A stretch of DNA of 64,000 nucleotides, from positions 124,001 through 188,000 of the forward strand of contig OMPR01000006.1 of the NCBI GenBank assembly GCA_900313015.1, written 5' to 3'. The notes under the pieces are model-generated. The model saw only the letters and a list, made by a program, of their open reading frames with translations, had not been told where the DNA came from and did not search any database. The DNA is from Rhodobacteraceae bacterium EL53. Its GTDB lineage: Bacteria; Pseudomonadota; Alphaproteobacteria; Rhodobacterales; Rhodobacteraceae. Every line of letters begins with the position of its first letter. Positions within the stretch are counted from its first letter, which is position 1. Below, one piece after another: positions 1 to 8,170 of the stretch. The translations under genes and the position numbers were made by a program.

Positions 1-27
1 GCCCATGTGGTCCCTGCCCTTTTGAAT

Positions 28-357
28 TCAGAATTGCGCGACCAATTCGGCCACCCCGTCAGGCAACGCAGGCCATGCGCTGTCCAACGTGTAATCCGCA
101 TCCGGATCTGCGATCAGGGGCGGGCTAGCCGCGCGCATGTCATCGACCCACTGCAAGGCCGCTGCCCACAGCGCCTTTTGCTCTGGCGACAAACGATCCG
201 CCGATGACGCCGCCGTCAGGTTCATCTGCGTGGTCTGTGACGCCGCTGCAAAGATCCGTTGGCGACACTCCGCTTTCACGACCTCGATGCGCTCGATCAG
301 GATCTGCGCCGCCTTCTGCTCTGCGGTGATCACAAGGCCAAAGTTGATATTGCTCAT
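28..357 (-). CDS. phage tail-region protein, unknown function
   Basis: A 109-residue, mostly helical, Ala/Gln-rich protein with no motif I recognise. Its start overlaps the stop of the gene before it by four bases (ATGA), so the two are translationally coupled. It is the last complete gene of the minus-strand tail block on this side. Small proteins in this place in prophages are often tail-fibre assembly chaperones, but nothing in the sequence proves that. The block may continue beyond the left edge of the window. Confidence 0.6.
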   Translation of the reverse strand: MSNINFGLVITAEQKAAQILIERIEVVKAECRQRIFAAASQTTQMNLTAASSADRLSPEQKALWAAALQWVDDMRAASPPLIADPDADYTLDSAWPALPDGVAELVAQF

Positions 358-677
358 TCTGCCGCCTCCTTTGGCACAACAGCCGCGTTGAACGGCGGCA
401 ATGTGATCTTGCCATCCGCTGGTTCAATCGGAGCCGGGAACAGGGTTTCTTTCGGGGCGTGCGGCCCGTGTGGTAGCTTCAAGGTCAGGTGCAGAACCCC
501 ATCGACCCGCTCCACATCAGAGGCCAGCCAATCACAATCCACCGCCGCGCGCGGCAAGGTGGCCTCCTCTGGGATGGGCGAGAAGTCGAATGCCTCGCCA
601 TTGAGTGTCAGGGTGTCGCCAATCTTGACCAGCTCATACTGATCATCCTGGCGCACCGGGGAAAACGAAAGTCGCAT
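354..677 (-). CDS. phage tail-region protein, unknown function
   Basis: A 107-residue protein. I chose the ATG at 677 because a strong Shine-Dalgarno (AAGGAGGG) lies just upstream; the longer frame to 884 has no such site and reads like noise. The protein is beta-rich and acidic, with no recognisable domain. It lies between the tail-fibre gene and the last tail gene, overlapping the latter by four bases. It probably belongs to the tail module, inferred from position only. Confidence 0.65.
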   Translation of the reverse strand: MRLSFSPVRQDDQYELVKIGDTLTLNGEAFDFSPIPEEATLPRAAVDCDWLASDVERVDGVLHLTLKLPHGPHAPKETLFPAPIEPADGKITLPPFNAAVVPKEAAE

Positions 678-688
678 GATTGCCCTCC

Positions 689-1510
689 TTACAGGCCCAA
701 ACCGATGGCCAGCAGCGAGACGCCACCCGCCACCGCCGCATTGCTGTGATCGCGCAACTGGATGGTTGCGTCCTGATAAGATGAAGAGATCCCCGAGACC
801 GTCCGCGCGGTTGCCGCACTGGTGGCCGAGCCGATCACCGCAACACTGCCCTGCCCGCCACTGAATACGGCCGGAAAGGTCCAAGTTGTAGCCCCCGGTC
901 CAATGCTACAATTGCGTCGCCAACAGACCTGCACCCCGTTGGCCACGCGCAGATAATATCCGTTTGCATTGGCCCCGTATTCAAACACCGCACCCGAGGG
1001 CTTGCCCCCTGTTATAGCAACAGTGCCCAACAGGTTTTCCGTGCCGTAAAGCGTGTTGGGATCGTCCCAATTTGACCCATTGTCCGAGCTGGTCCAGATC
1101 ACCGGCACGTTGCTGTGAAAGAACACGCGCGCAATGCCATAGACCCCGGCTGAGATCCTGCGGTTCATGGTTAAAAACGGGTGCGACCGCGCCCCGGCCA
1201 CCGGGAAAGTTGCCGCATCCGCCGCCGAACCGCCGCCCGCCTAAAACCCACTTGGCAAGGGTCCGTTGCCAACATTAAGCCGGGTCAACGCCTCATCCGT
1301 TGCGCCCAAACCAAAGGCCCCAACGGGCATCAAACGCCCCTCAGTCGCATCAATTGCGTCACTCATCACCTGAAAGAATTCGCTGGCCTTCAAGCTGTTG
1401 AACTGACCCGGCATCCCCAGAATGTAGCTCAGCGCCGCGCGCATTTTGCTGTTAAAGTCAGGATCATTCTCATCAGGAATGACCCCATCAAACACGTCGA
1501 TAATGCTCAC
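689..1510 (-). pseudogene. phage tail fibre protein interrupted by in-frame TAG
   Basis: Two open segments (1510-1241 and 1240-689) lie in the same frame and are separated only by a TAG at 1243-1241. The first begins MSIIDVFDG and ends GPLPSGF. After the stop the frame continues AGGGSAADAATFPVAGA and runs into a C-terminal region of the phage tail-fibre type (GANANGYYLRVANGVQVC, then a Ser/Thr/Ala-rich beta region ending LLAIGLGL). A protein of about 273 residues would be normal. The second half could start at a GTG at 1201, but no Shine-Dalgarno supports it. A nonsense mutation is the simplest reading; amber suppression or readthrough is possible. The start overlaps the previous gene's stop (1507-1510). 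Confidence 0.7.
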
Positions 1511-2313
1511 TCGACTACCCCTCGCATATCCAAGCGCCCGGTCGAAAAAACCGCCTCGCCGGGAAGTTCCAAATCGTTGATCAGGCCATAAACCAAGGTG
1601 CCAAATCGTTCGGCATCAAGATCTTGATAAGCGACCACCAGCCGCCCGCTGTTGCGCATGACCCGGCGCAAAATGCGTTCTTGGTTTTCCGTCTCATAAG
1701 AGAACCGGAACTTGACCAGCCGGATCTTTTCCCGCCCGACCGGCGCAATGTGCCCGTATTGGTCTTCGTTCAGTTCTGAGAAGTCGCGGAAATCCACACT
1801 GGTTCCCGCCTGCGTGATCCCCAGGTTCATCTGTGTGCCCAGCACCAGCGCCCCGATTTCCGCAATCCCCGTGCCTGCATCCACTGTGACTTTGACAAAC
1901 CGATCCAGCCCGCGCGGCATGCCCGAGATCAGAAACGCGCGGGTGAATTCGCGTTCGGCAAACCAGAAATCAAACTGATCTGCGATCTCGATAGGATCAA
2001 ACAGCGAATAGGTGTTATCCCAGATCTCGACCATCGCATTGGTAAAGACCTGCACCCGCACCGTGCCACCGCGCACACCAAACAAGGCCAGCGCATCACA
2101 GGTGCGATCTGTATGCACCGTGAATTCCACCTTGCCTGCATGGCTGGACCCGGACCCGATGGTGCCATCAAAAGCGCGCAACCGATTGGTCGGACCAATA
2201 GCCAGCCAGTTTGACCCATCATCACTGACAGGATCGTTGCCCAGATTGGTATCAACAGCCGATTCAAAGACGTGCACACAAAGATGAGTGCATGGAGGAT
2301 TGATCAACACCAC
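1507..2313 (-). CDS. phage tail protein, probably 5'-truncated
   Basis: A 268-residue, beta-rich protein with an IGPTNRLRAFD segment near residue 40, as seen in phage tail or baseplate proteins that begin with a longer N-terminal region. The frame opens on two consecutive GTG codons (2313 and 2310) without a Shine-Dalgarno. An in-frame TAG lies about 60 bases upstream, next to the integrase operon on the other strand. I infer that the normal N-terminal region was lost when the integrase module was joined here. It heads the minus-strand tail block and is followed by the tail fibre with a four-base overlap. Confidence 0.6.
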   Translation of the reverse strand: MVLINPPCTHLCVHVFESAVDTNLGNDPVSDDGSNWLAIGPTNRLRAFDGTIGSGSSHAGKVEFTVHTDRTCDALALFGVRGGTVRVQVFTNAMVEIWDNTYSLFDPIEIADQFDFWFAEREFTRAFLISGMPRGLDRFVKVTVDAGTGIAEIGALVLGTQMNLGITQAGTSVDFRDFSELNEDQYGHIAPVGREKIRLVKFRFSYETENQERILRRVMRNSGRLVVAYQDLDAERFGTLVYGLINDLELPGEAVFSTGRLDMRGVVE

Positions 2314-2373
2314 GTGAAAGTCACGGCCATCGCCGCAATAGAACGCGCCCTAGCAGAGCAAGGAGAAGCGTGA
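2284..2373 (+). CDS. 29-residue upstream ORF, possible remnant or leader
   Basis: The frame starts MSAWRIDQHH and ends ALAEQGEA, with its TGA overlapping the ATG of the next gene (TGATG). The coupling and the helical, protein-like composition suggest a real short peptide or the C-terminal end of a gene lost at the junction. It overlaps the start of the opposite-strand tail gene by about 30 bases. It has no recognised family. Confidence 0.35.
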   Translation: MSAWRIDQHHVKVTAIAAIERALAEQGEA

Positions 2374-2681
2374 TGGACCTACCCAGCTGGGCCACGACAC
2401 CTATCGACATGAATGGAGCTGCCGCAGCACTTGGGATTTCGCGGCGGACTCTGATTGACGCCATAAAGGACTACCCCCACTTTGAATTCCGGGGCAGTAA
2501 AAAGGTCTTTTACCCAGAACACATTTCGCAACTCAGAAGGGATATGAACCAATGCGCCTCAAAGTCAAATGGATCAACGGTTGGGCCTACCTACATGGCA
2601 CCGGTCCAGATGGGCGGCGTATCCGACAATCTCTTAAAACTAGAAACCCTCGCCATGCGGAGGAAAAACGCGCACAGATAG
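2373..2681 (+). CDS. small HTH protein, excisionase-like
   Basis: A 102-residue frame from the ATG at 2373, preceded by AGGAGA. Residues about 13-55 look like a helix-turn-helix (MNGAAAALGISRRTLIDAI followed by a basic wing), as in AlpA/excisionase-type or MerR-like DNA-binding proteins. The last 40 or so codons overlap the integrase in another frame and look poorly constrained, so the functional part is probably the first 60 residues. Lying directly before the integrase, it is likely the directionality factor or repressor of that element. That role is inferred from position. Confidence 0.6.
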   Translation: MDLPSWATTPIDMNGAAAALGISRRTLIDAIKDYPHFEFRGSKKVFYPEHISQLRRDMNQCASKSNGSTVGPTYMAPVQMGGVSDNLLKLETLAMRRKNAHR

Positions 2682-3553
2682 AGGCTCGCCTGTGGCGCAC
2701 TGGCCTGTATGGTCCGGGCGATGTGGTCACGTTTGACGAATGCGCAGTTGCATATGCAGAGGATGGTGGAGACCCTCGCTTTCTCTTAAAAATCAGCAAA
2801 GAGCTATCCGGGCTGCGGCTAAAAGACATTACACCAAGAGACATCCGTGCAGCGGCTCGCAAAGCCTATCCAAACGCTGCAAACTCCACAATCAACAGGC
2901 AAGGCATTACACCAGCGAAAGCCGTGATTAATTATGGCCACGCCCAAGGCTGGTGCGGCTTAATTAAGGTCGAAGGATTACCGGTGAAGCGCCCCAAGCG
3001 AAAAGCCATAGACAGGGACTACATAGACGCCCTGCAACCGCACCTGCCTGTGAGAACCTACGCTTTAATGCTGTTTCTGTTCCAAACGGGGCGGCGTGTT
3101 GGCGATGCCATTTACATGCGGCCCGATTGGCTGGACATGGAAACGATGCGGGTTTTCATTCCAGAGACGAAAAACGGGGAACCCGCGACCGTCGTTATAA
3201 CCGCCGAGCTTGCCGAACTGATTGCAGAGCTAACACCTCGCCATGGTCGCGTGTTTGGATACGTCCACAGATCCAGCCTGTACAACACATTGCGCCGCGC
3301 CTGCGACAAAGCCGGGCTTGAGTACCTCGGAACACACCAACCGGGACGGCACAGCTTCGCAACGAGCCTCAGTGAGGCTGGCTGGGGAACCAAAGCAATT
3401 GCAGAGGCCGGGGGATGGAAATCAACACGCTTGGTTGCTGAAACATACGAGCATCCAGTTGATGCGCAGGCTAAAGCGGCGATGCATTTTGGCACGAAAT
3501 TGGCAAAGACCAATTTTGACAACCATAAAAAACCTGATAAAAGAAAAGCTTAG
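2552..3553 (+). CDS. tyrosine recombinase / phage integrase
   Basis: A 333-residue site-specific recombinase that would integrate or excise the element. Catalytic residues of the tyrosine recombinase family are visible: Arg181 in TGRRVGD, Lys207 in TKNGE, His262 and Arg266 in HQPGRHSFA, Trp289 in AGGWKS (in the second His/Trp position) and Tyr299 in AETYEHP. The N-terminal 60 residues carry a short arm/core-binding region starting MRLKVKWINGW. It follows the HTH gene with overlap and ends 11 bases before a tRNA-like 3' end, the usual place for the integrase beside its attachment site. The gene looks intact. Confidence 0.93.
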   Translation: MRLKVKWINGWAYLHGTGPDGRRIRQSLKTRNPRHAEEKRAQIEARLWRTGLYGPGDVVTFDECAVAYAEDGGDPRFLLKISKELSGLRLKDITPRDIRAAARKAYPNAANSTINRQGITPAKAVINYGHAQGWCGLIKVEGLPVKRPKRKAIDRDYIDALQPHLPVRTYALMLFLFQTGRRVGDAIYMRPDWLDMETMRVFIPETKNGEPATVVITAELAELIAELTPRHGRVFGYVHRSSLYNTLRRACDKAGLEYLGTHQPGRHSFATSLSEAGWGTKAIAEAGGWKSTRLVAETYEHPVDAQAKAAMHFGTKLAKTNFDNHKKPDKRKA

Positions 3554-3560
3554 CGCCAAG

Positions 3561-3616
3561 TTGATACCTCCTTGGTAAGGGAGATGTCGAGAGTTCGATT
3601 CTATCCGACCGCACCA
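3561..3616 (+). other. 3' part of tRNA-Thr (GGT), probable att site
   Basis: The sequence reads as the 3' half of a threonine tRNA. It has an anticodon loop TTGGTAA between imperfectly paired arms, a five-base variable loop, a T-arm with loop TTCGATT, an acceptor strand CGACCGC, a discriminator A and an encoded CCA at 3614-3616. No 5' half (D-arm) precedes it; the integrase stop lies there instead. One mismatch in the T stem and one in the anticodon stem suggest a decayed copy. Integrases of this class commonly use tRNA 3' ends, so this is read as one attachment end of the element. Confidence 0.65.
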
Positions 3617-4125
3617 ATTATTTCGTATTTATACTTTAGATATAATATCTTAGATGTATTTTGACTTTTGGGGTCCACCCTGCGGCCCACCTTTCGCTCG
3701 GCCTTTGGATGCCAATCGGTTACCTATCAACTGCCCGCGTAGGAATTTTTCAAACTTTCGACGGCTGTGTAGGGAATACGCTAACTCATGTGGTTAGCTT
3801 ATGTTGCTTTCGGACTTTCGACATCCCTCTGAAGAAAGGTGCTAGCCTATGATTTTGCACCGTCCGAGCCTATCAATCTTGAGATTGAAGGAGGCGAGCT
3901 GTTGAAAGGTCTTCAGGCCTGATCTGTAATTGGCAGGCGGCACCGTTCTCTGGGGGCAGCTTCGGTTGGACCTGATGCCGCATTTCAGGGATTGCATAAT
4001 CCTTCAATGGTACAAATCTGTCCGCTTTCAAAACAACCTGTTTCACCCACCAGAAGGCAATTCTTGAATTAGAGCAACCAACCAGATAACAGTTCGCGAG
4101 AATTTTGTATATTCAGGTATTTGGC
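3617..4125. other. intergenic, no gene recognised
   Basis: About 500 A+T-rich bases between the attachment-like site and the next gene. A plus-strand frame at 3661-3852 exists, but its product has no protein-like character and no ribosome-binding site. A small perfect hairpin (arms GCTAAC and GTTAGC, 3780-3798) lies inside. I see nothing else that can be supported. Confidence 0.4.
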
Positions 4126-5310
4126 ATGTCAAAAGTTGCAGATTGCAAGCAGGAGTTTCCTCTCAACCCATCAGGTCTCAATTATAGGCTGCTCACGAGA
4201 ACAGGATCAAAAAAGCTCATCATTTTCTTCTCTGGAACGGGTAAAAAAAATGGTAAATTCGACTTTTGGGCTGTAGGTAACAACCTTGGCGAAAATGTCA
4301 TTTTTTTAAGTGACAGCCGAAATTTCTGGTATCAAGAAGGCGTTGCAGGCATAGCCAATAGCATCTCGGGTACAGTCGCCAGAATATTAGAGTTTTGCGA
4401 GAGTGCAGGGGTCTACGAAATCGTCACTGTCGGTGCTAGTATGGGTGGATATGCAGCAGTGCTTTACGGGGCGCTACTCACCTCCGACATCAAAGTGAAG
4501 GTATTGGCATTCAGCTTCGATAGCATACTAAAATTACCGACTAGCCCCAGCGAGAAACACATGAACGACCTTGCCCCGGTGCATTATCCCGATTTGCTGA
4601 AGACCGTTCAGACCTACCAGCCGCGCATACATATTTACGTTGGTGAATTTTATACGATGGATCTTCTGGGCGCTGAAAGACTATCCACCATACCGAACGT
4701 GACAATCCAAAGCCTTCGGGGTGTAGATCACTCAACAGCTCGCTTTGTACATCAGAGTATGGGTTTAGAAACGATGATAGATCAATATTCGGCAATTGGA
4801 AGCCTGCCCGGTACATACCTCAAGGGCGACATTATTGGCAAAAAGGGTACCATCGAGCTCCTACACAAGGCACATTTGTGTTTTTCAAGAAATGAGCTCT
4901 CTGATTGCATCGATCATTGCAATCTGGCGCTAAGAGAAGCCCCTTTTTGCGATCCGCTACACTTCATGATTGGCAAAGCTTATCTAGCTCAAAAACTACC
5001 AGTACTCGCTTGCCAGCACTTCGGCTCACTCACAGCCTCTCTACCAGAGCATGAAGAGGTGCACTTCTATTTTGCTAATGCCTTAAGATCGGCCAAGCAG
5101 CTAAACTTAGCGCGATATCTACTTACTGGGTATCTGGAAAAATGGCCAAAATCGGCTAGGCTTTGGCTCAATCTAGCCTTGACCCAGGAAGCATTGGGGG
5201 AATTTGTATCGGCGCTGGATAGCATGAGGAAAGCCCAAAAATTGCAGACCAACTACGATGAGCGGTTATTAAAAATGCAAAAGAGGATTACCGCCAGATT
5301 GGCGGAGTAA
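4126..5310 (+). CDS. alpha/beta-hydrolase domain fused to TPR repeats
   Basis: A protein of about 394 residues. The N-terminal half has an alpha/beta-hydrolase pattern: strand KKLIIFFSGTG, a nucleophile elbow VGASMGGYAA and a late GVDHSTARF that could supply the catalytic His. The C-terminal 140 residues form several TPR-like helical pairs (ALREAPFCDPLHFMIGKAYL and similar). The ATG at 4126 is preferred over the upstream TTG at 4105; AGG at 4114-4116 is a weak ribosome site. Related proteins occur near surface polysaccharide or glycosyltransferase genes, but none are here, so the substrate is unknown. The gene is visibly richer in A+T than the main chromosome, in keeping with transfer on the island. 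Confidence 0.75.
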   Translation: MSKVADCKQEFPLNPSGLNYRLLTRTGSKKLIIFFSGTGKKNGKFDFWAVGNNLGENVIFLSDSRNFWYQEGVAGIANSISGTVARILEFCESAGVYEIVTVGASMGGYAAVLYGALLTSDIKVKVLAFSFDSILKLPTSPSEKHMNDLAPVHYPDLLKTVQTYQPRIHIYVGEFYTMDLLGAERLSTIPNVTIQSLRGVDHSTARFVHQSMGLETMIDQYSAIGSLPGTYLKGDIIGKKGTIELLHKAHLCFSRNELSDCIDHCNLALREAPFCDPLHFMIGKAYLAQKLPVLACQHFGSLTASLPEHEEVHFYFANALRSAKQLNLARYLLTGYLEKWPKSARLWLNLALTQEALGEFVSALDSMRKAQKLQTNYDERLLKMQKRITARLAE

Positions 5311-5357
5311 TTTTCTACGATATCGTCATTGACGAAATTCATTAGGACGAAACACTT

Positions 5358-5837
5358 ATGTTAAAATTCTCAAACATTTTCAAGAAGCATCAACTAGCAA
5401 CCCAAGAAATCAAACAAGGCCAGTCTCGCTACTGAAGCGCGGACGAGATCGCTAAAGCCGATGCCTTCGGCACTATAGAGGTAGCACGAATAGTGGGACA
5501 GGATCTGTCTGAGTTCCCTGATTTCCGATCAGGATGAAATATTTTTGGCATTGAGGGCCAAAGTTATGCCGGACAGGATGGAACGTCAGAAACCTACCTC
5601 ACAGACGACTTGGTTGAAAGCATGGGCTGGCAGTCAAACGCGTATTCGGTGGGCCTTAACGCGCGGTGCTTCGCTGCTGGGCCGGAATATAAACCTTTTG
5701 GTGAGACAAGAGACCTACACCCACTTCGAGAACGGAGGATTGGGTCCACAAATCAGAATATAATTTACTCAGACTTAGCAAAAAAATTGGGAAAATACCC
5801 CAAGAATGCCCGTGGCAGGGATATTAGTCCCCACTAA
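5358..5837 (+). pseudogene. decayed gene with two in-frame TGA codons
   Basis: From ATG 5358 a single frame runs to a TAA at 5835-5837, broken only by TGA at 5433-5435 and 5535-5537. The text on both sides of each stop is protein-like (GQSRY|SADEIAKADAFG and DFRSG|NIFGIEGQSYAG), and each TGA could have been TGG (Trp). Intact, the product would be about 159 residues. I do not recognise the family. The neighbouring gene uses TGG for Trp, and so does this frame, so decay is more likely than recoding. A minus-strand frame at 5775-6056 after it looks spurious. Confidence 0.5.
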
Positions 5838-6118
5838 CAGCACTCCTGTTCCAATGGTTTTGGCGAGAACACAATAAAAAATTAGCGCGGCACCCTCAGT
5901 ACTAGATGATCGCCATGAAAAAATCCAAAAACGAAGGTTCTCTTGCTGAAATCTTAGATGGCGACGGGTTAGGTAGTTCATGTTATTCGTCTGCCCTTGG
6001 CTAGATGTAGATATGTCCTGTTTATTGTGTCGCTGGGAAGCTCCAAACACCTTCACGCGTCACAGTTTTCAGGCCGGTTAAGTTATCTGAAACCGATTTC
6101 TTTCCCCTCTATGCACCC

Positions 6119-6541
6119 TTAAAGTGACACTCTGTCCTGTTTTTGTGCGGGGCTTTTGTTTTGCCGCCACGCCATGAAACCCTTGGTCGCTGGTTTCAGG
6201 TCATCGGTGGGCACTTCCTCTAGCGCCCAGTGCGATGTCTGCCCCACGCCAGACGGGCCAAGGCATGGCGCACGGGTCATTCGGATAAAGGCGCGGTCCT
6301 GTAGCACCTCAAACCACGGCCCTACCGTATTGCGATGCACGCCCAGCGCCTGTGCCGCGTCACGGTGGCTTAGGATAATGCGGCCATTGTTGCCGCCGTT
6401 ATACCTGCGCTTTAGCTCGATATAGAGCGCACGCGGGCCGGGCTTTCGGCTTGCCCATGCTTCGGATGCTTGCAGCCATTCGGGAAGCTGGACAAAACGC
6501 CCAGCCCCCTTCTTTTGGCTTTTGTAGGGCTTGCCAGCCAT
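6119..6541 (-). CDS. island protein with winged-helix-like region
   Basis: A 140-residue basic protein from the ATG at 6541. Its start overlaps the upstream gene's stop by one base (TAATG). The middle (LSHRDAAQALGVHRNTVGPWFEVLQ) reads as a helix-turn-helix, followed by a strand-rich wing (AFIRMTRAPCLG). Proteins of this build occur in alphaproteobacterial islands and prophages, where they are thought to act in replication or regulation. No catalytic motif is seen. Confidence 0.6.
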   Translation of the reverse strand: MAGKPYKSQKKGAGRFVQLPEWLQASEAWASRKPGPRALYIELKRRYNGGNNGRIILSHRDAAQALGVHRNTVGPWFEVLQDRAFIRMTRAPCLGPSGVGQTSHWALEEVPTDDLKPATKGFMAWRQNKSPAQKQDRVSL

Positions 6542-6708
6542 TAGCGGTCCACGCGCATTTTCAGCGCCAAATAGACGCGCATGGCGGTCATGTGGCTGGG
6601 AAATCCGCCAAGAGATAGCCACGCCGCGTCTGTAGCCGCTCCAGCCCCCTTGCGCGCCATGATGGCCCAACCGTTACCTTTGGTGGTGAGTTTGTAAGGC
6701 TCAGTCAT
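6541..6708 (-). CDS. small island protein, unknown
   Basis: A 55-residue protein. The ATG at 6708 is preceded by GAGG at a good distance, so it is preferred to the longer frame from 6768. The sequence MTEPYKLTTKGNGW and the following basic and helical stretch show no known family. It is coupled to the downstream HTH protein by a one-base overlap, suggesting one transcript for this minus-strand island block. Confidence 0.45.
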   Translation of the reverse strand: MTEPYKLTTKGNGWAIMARKGAGAATDAAWLSLGGFPSHMTAMRVYLALKMRVDR

Positions 6709-6801
6709 TTCGGGAACCTCCAAAAACCAGATCGGCATATAGGTGGGCCTGCGCCTCGGACATCCCAAAGCGGTGGCGTAGGCGGGTGATACGCATATTA
6801 G

Positions 6802-7089
6802 TCATTCAGCGCCCTCCAATTTACCAAGCGCAGATGCAGAGGGCGGGAAGCGCAAGGCGCTGCGGTCTGTCTCCATCGGCAGACTGTAGAACGCCACGTT
6901 ATCGGGTGAGCGGTAGCGGGTCTGGATCGGCCAGCCGTAGTCCGATTTCAGTCGGTGAATAATCGCGTCGAGACGCCAGCCGCGCACCTCCCTAATTTCG
7001 GTGGCGTGTGAGATTTCGCGCTGGTCCAACAGCGCCTTACAGGTCCAATGCACCTGCGTTCCCTTTGAATAATAATCATCTGATTTCAT
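6802..7089 (-). CDS. island protein with HTH-like core
   Basis: A 95-residue protein. A central stretch (EISHATEIREVRGWRLDAIIH) resembles a short helix-turn-helix, followed by YGWPIQTRYRSPDNVAFY, which looks like the wing of a DNA-binding domain. Similar short proteins occur in prophage and island regions of roseobacters, without a proven role. It lies 93 bases from the preceding small gene on the same strand. Confidence 0.55.
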   Translation of the reverse strand: MKSDDYYSKGTQVHWTCKALLDQREISHATEIREVRGWRLDAIIHRLKSDYGWPIQTRYRSPDNVAFYSLPMETDRSALRFPPSASALGKLEGAE

Positions 7090-7201
7090 CGTGTCGTCCT
7101 AACGGTTGATGCCGCAAGGCGCTGGGCGTAAAGTGTAAACATTCCTACCACGGAAAACGCTGCACCCTCCGCCCATGCGCTTTGCATGGCGGGGGGTGAA
7201 G

Positions 7202-7375
7202 TTATGCGTCCGTACGGGCTTGAAGTGTCGCGTCGATGTCCGCTTCGTTCCAGTACAAACGGGAACCGATTTTCACAGGTTTGGGCAAGCGGCCCAGATC
7301 AACGTCACGATAGATCGTGGTCCGACCACGGCCTCCGAGTTTGGCTTGTAGGTCGCGGAAAGATAGATAACGCAT
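7202..7375 (-). CDS. AlpA-family transcriptional regulator
   Basis: A 57-residue protein, starting MRYLSFRDLQAKLGG. It has the AlpA/MerR-like HTH: recognition segment GRTTIYRDVDLGRLPKPVKI, then SRLYWNEADIDATL. AlpA proteins control integrase or excision genes of P4-like islands. It lies inside the island with a P4-type integrase pseudogene at the island's end, which fits that role. Confidence 0.8.
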   Translation of the reverse strand: MRYLSFRDLQAKLGGRGRTTIYRDVDLGRLPKPVKIGSRLYWNEADIDATLQARTDA

Positions 7376-7463
7376 CAAGGTGCTCCATGTTGTTTCATGG
7401 TGCTCAGCGTGCCAAGTGCTATTCGTTAAACAAATTTGTTTCGGTTACGAACTATTTTGACAA

Positions 7464-7790
7464 TTATCTGCGTTTCGGTTTGGGGCCCGACCTTCCTAGT
7501 TCTGGACGTATCGTTACCGCCTCCCGCCAATGCGCTCGCCACTCGTCAACCATCATGTTGACCGCAACGCGCCTGTTGATGTCATCGCGCTTAACTGCAA
7601 CACCGCTGTCTATTATTTCAAATATTTGATCGACTACTGAGGCTCGTTTCTTACTTGGTGCACTATAGCCGTTTTCTTTTCTAAGTTTATTGCTATTTGC
7701 TGCATCAAATTCATTAAAGGAAGCTTTTGGAATCAGTACTGGGCAAAACGCAAAAGGACCGTATCGTTTTTGTGCGGTCTCCACACTCAT
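7464..7790 (-). CDS. island protein, unknown function
   Basis: A 108-residue basic protein (MSVETAQKRYGP to GPKPKRR) with no motif I know. The ATG at 7790 has no Shine-Dalgarno. The same frame continues open upstream through protein-like sequence (HGGVLDENDFIDAS) to about 7858 without an ATG or GTG start, so the true start may be non-canonical, or the gene may have lost its 5' end to a frameshift. It sits between the AlpA gene and another unknown gene. Confidence 0.4.
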   Translation of the reverse strand: MSVETAQKRYGPFAFCPVLIPKASFNEFDAANSNKLRKENGYSAPSKKRASVVDQIFEIIDSGVAVKRDDINRRVAVNMMVDEWRAHWREAVTIRPELGRSGPKPKRR

Positions 7791-7840
7791 AGACGCGTCT
7801 ATGAAATCATTTTCATCAAGAACGCCTCCATGCCCAGTAT

Positions 7841-8170
7841 TCAGAAATCCAGATGAAAGTAAAAGTTTGTTTTTTGGTCAATCCACCCATCGTTAGCAAA
7901 GGTTTTTAAGTCGACAGGTATCACTTCACCGGTTGGTCCGAGAACTGCACCCGATGGCTTTTCCTCTAGACACTCCCATGCCGCCCACAGTCCTATCCGT
8001 TGGGCGGTATCATCCGACATGTGTCCTGAGGTTGCTTCATCCCACCAGTACGTAATTGACGAAGTAAACCAATTGTGTAGGCCATCGATTGACAGCCATC
8101 CCTTTGGGCAGAATATCACGCTAAAATCCTCGAAATGTTGCTGTTTGAGTTTTGGATTAAGTCGCTCCAT
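7841..8170 (-). CDS. island protein, unknown function
   Basis: A 109-residue protein, Trp-rich (GLHNWFTSSITYWWDEA, GLWAAWECLEE), with no recognised domain. Its first 18 codons overlap the end of the integrase pseudogene in another frame. No clear Shine-Dalgarno is visible at the ATG at 8170. It could be island cargo of unknown role. Confidence 0.45.
   Translation of the reverse strand: MERLNPKLKQQHFEDFSVIFCPKGWLSIDGLHNWFTSSITYWWDEATSGHMSDDTAQRIGLWAAWECLEEKPSGAVLGPTGEVIPVDLKTFANDGWIDQKTNFYFHLDF

Noticed and set aside
3561-3616. Complete functional tRNA
   Set aside because: Only the anticodon-to-CCA part is present, with stem mismatches; the 5' half is missing.
3661-3852. 63-codon frame in the intergenic region
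   Set aside because: No ribosome site, unlikely composition and no homology I can recognise.
5433-5537. TGA codons as possible selenocysteine sites
   Set aside because: No SECIS-like hairpin was apparent directly after either TGA and no known selenoprotein motif is present; decay is simpler.
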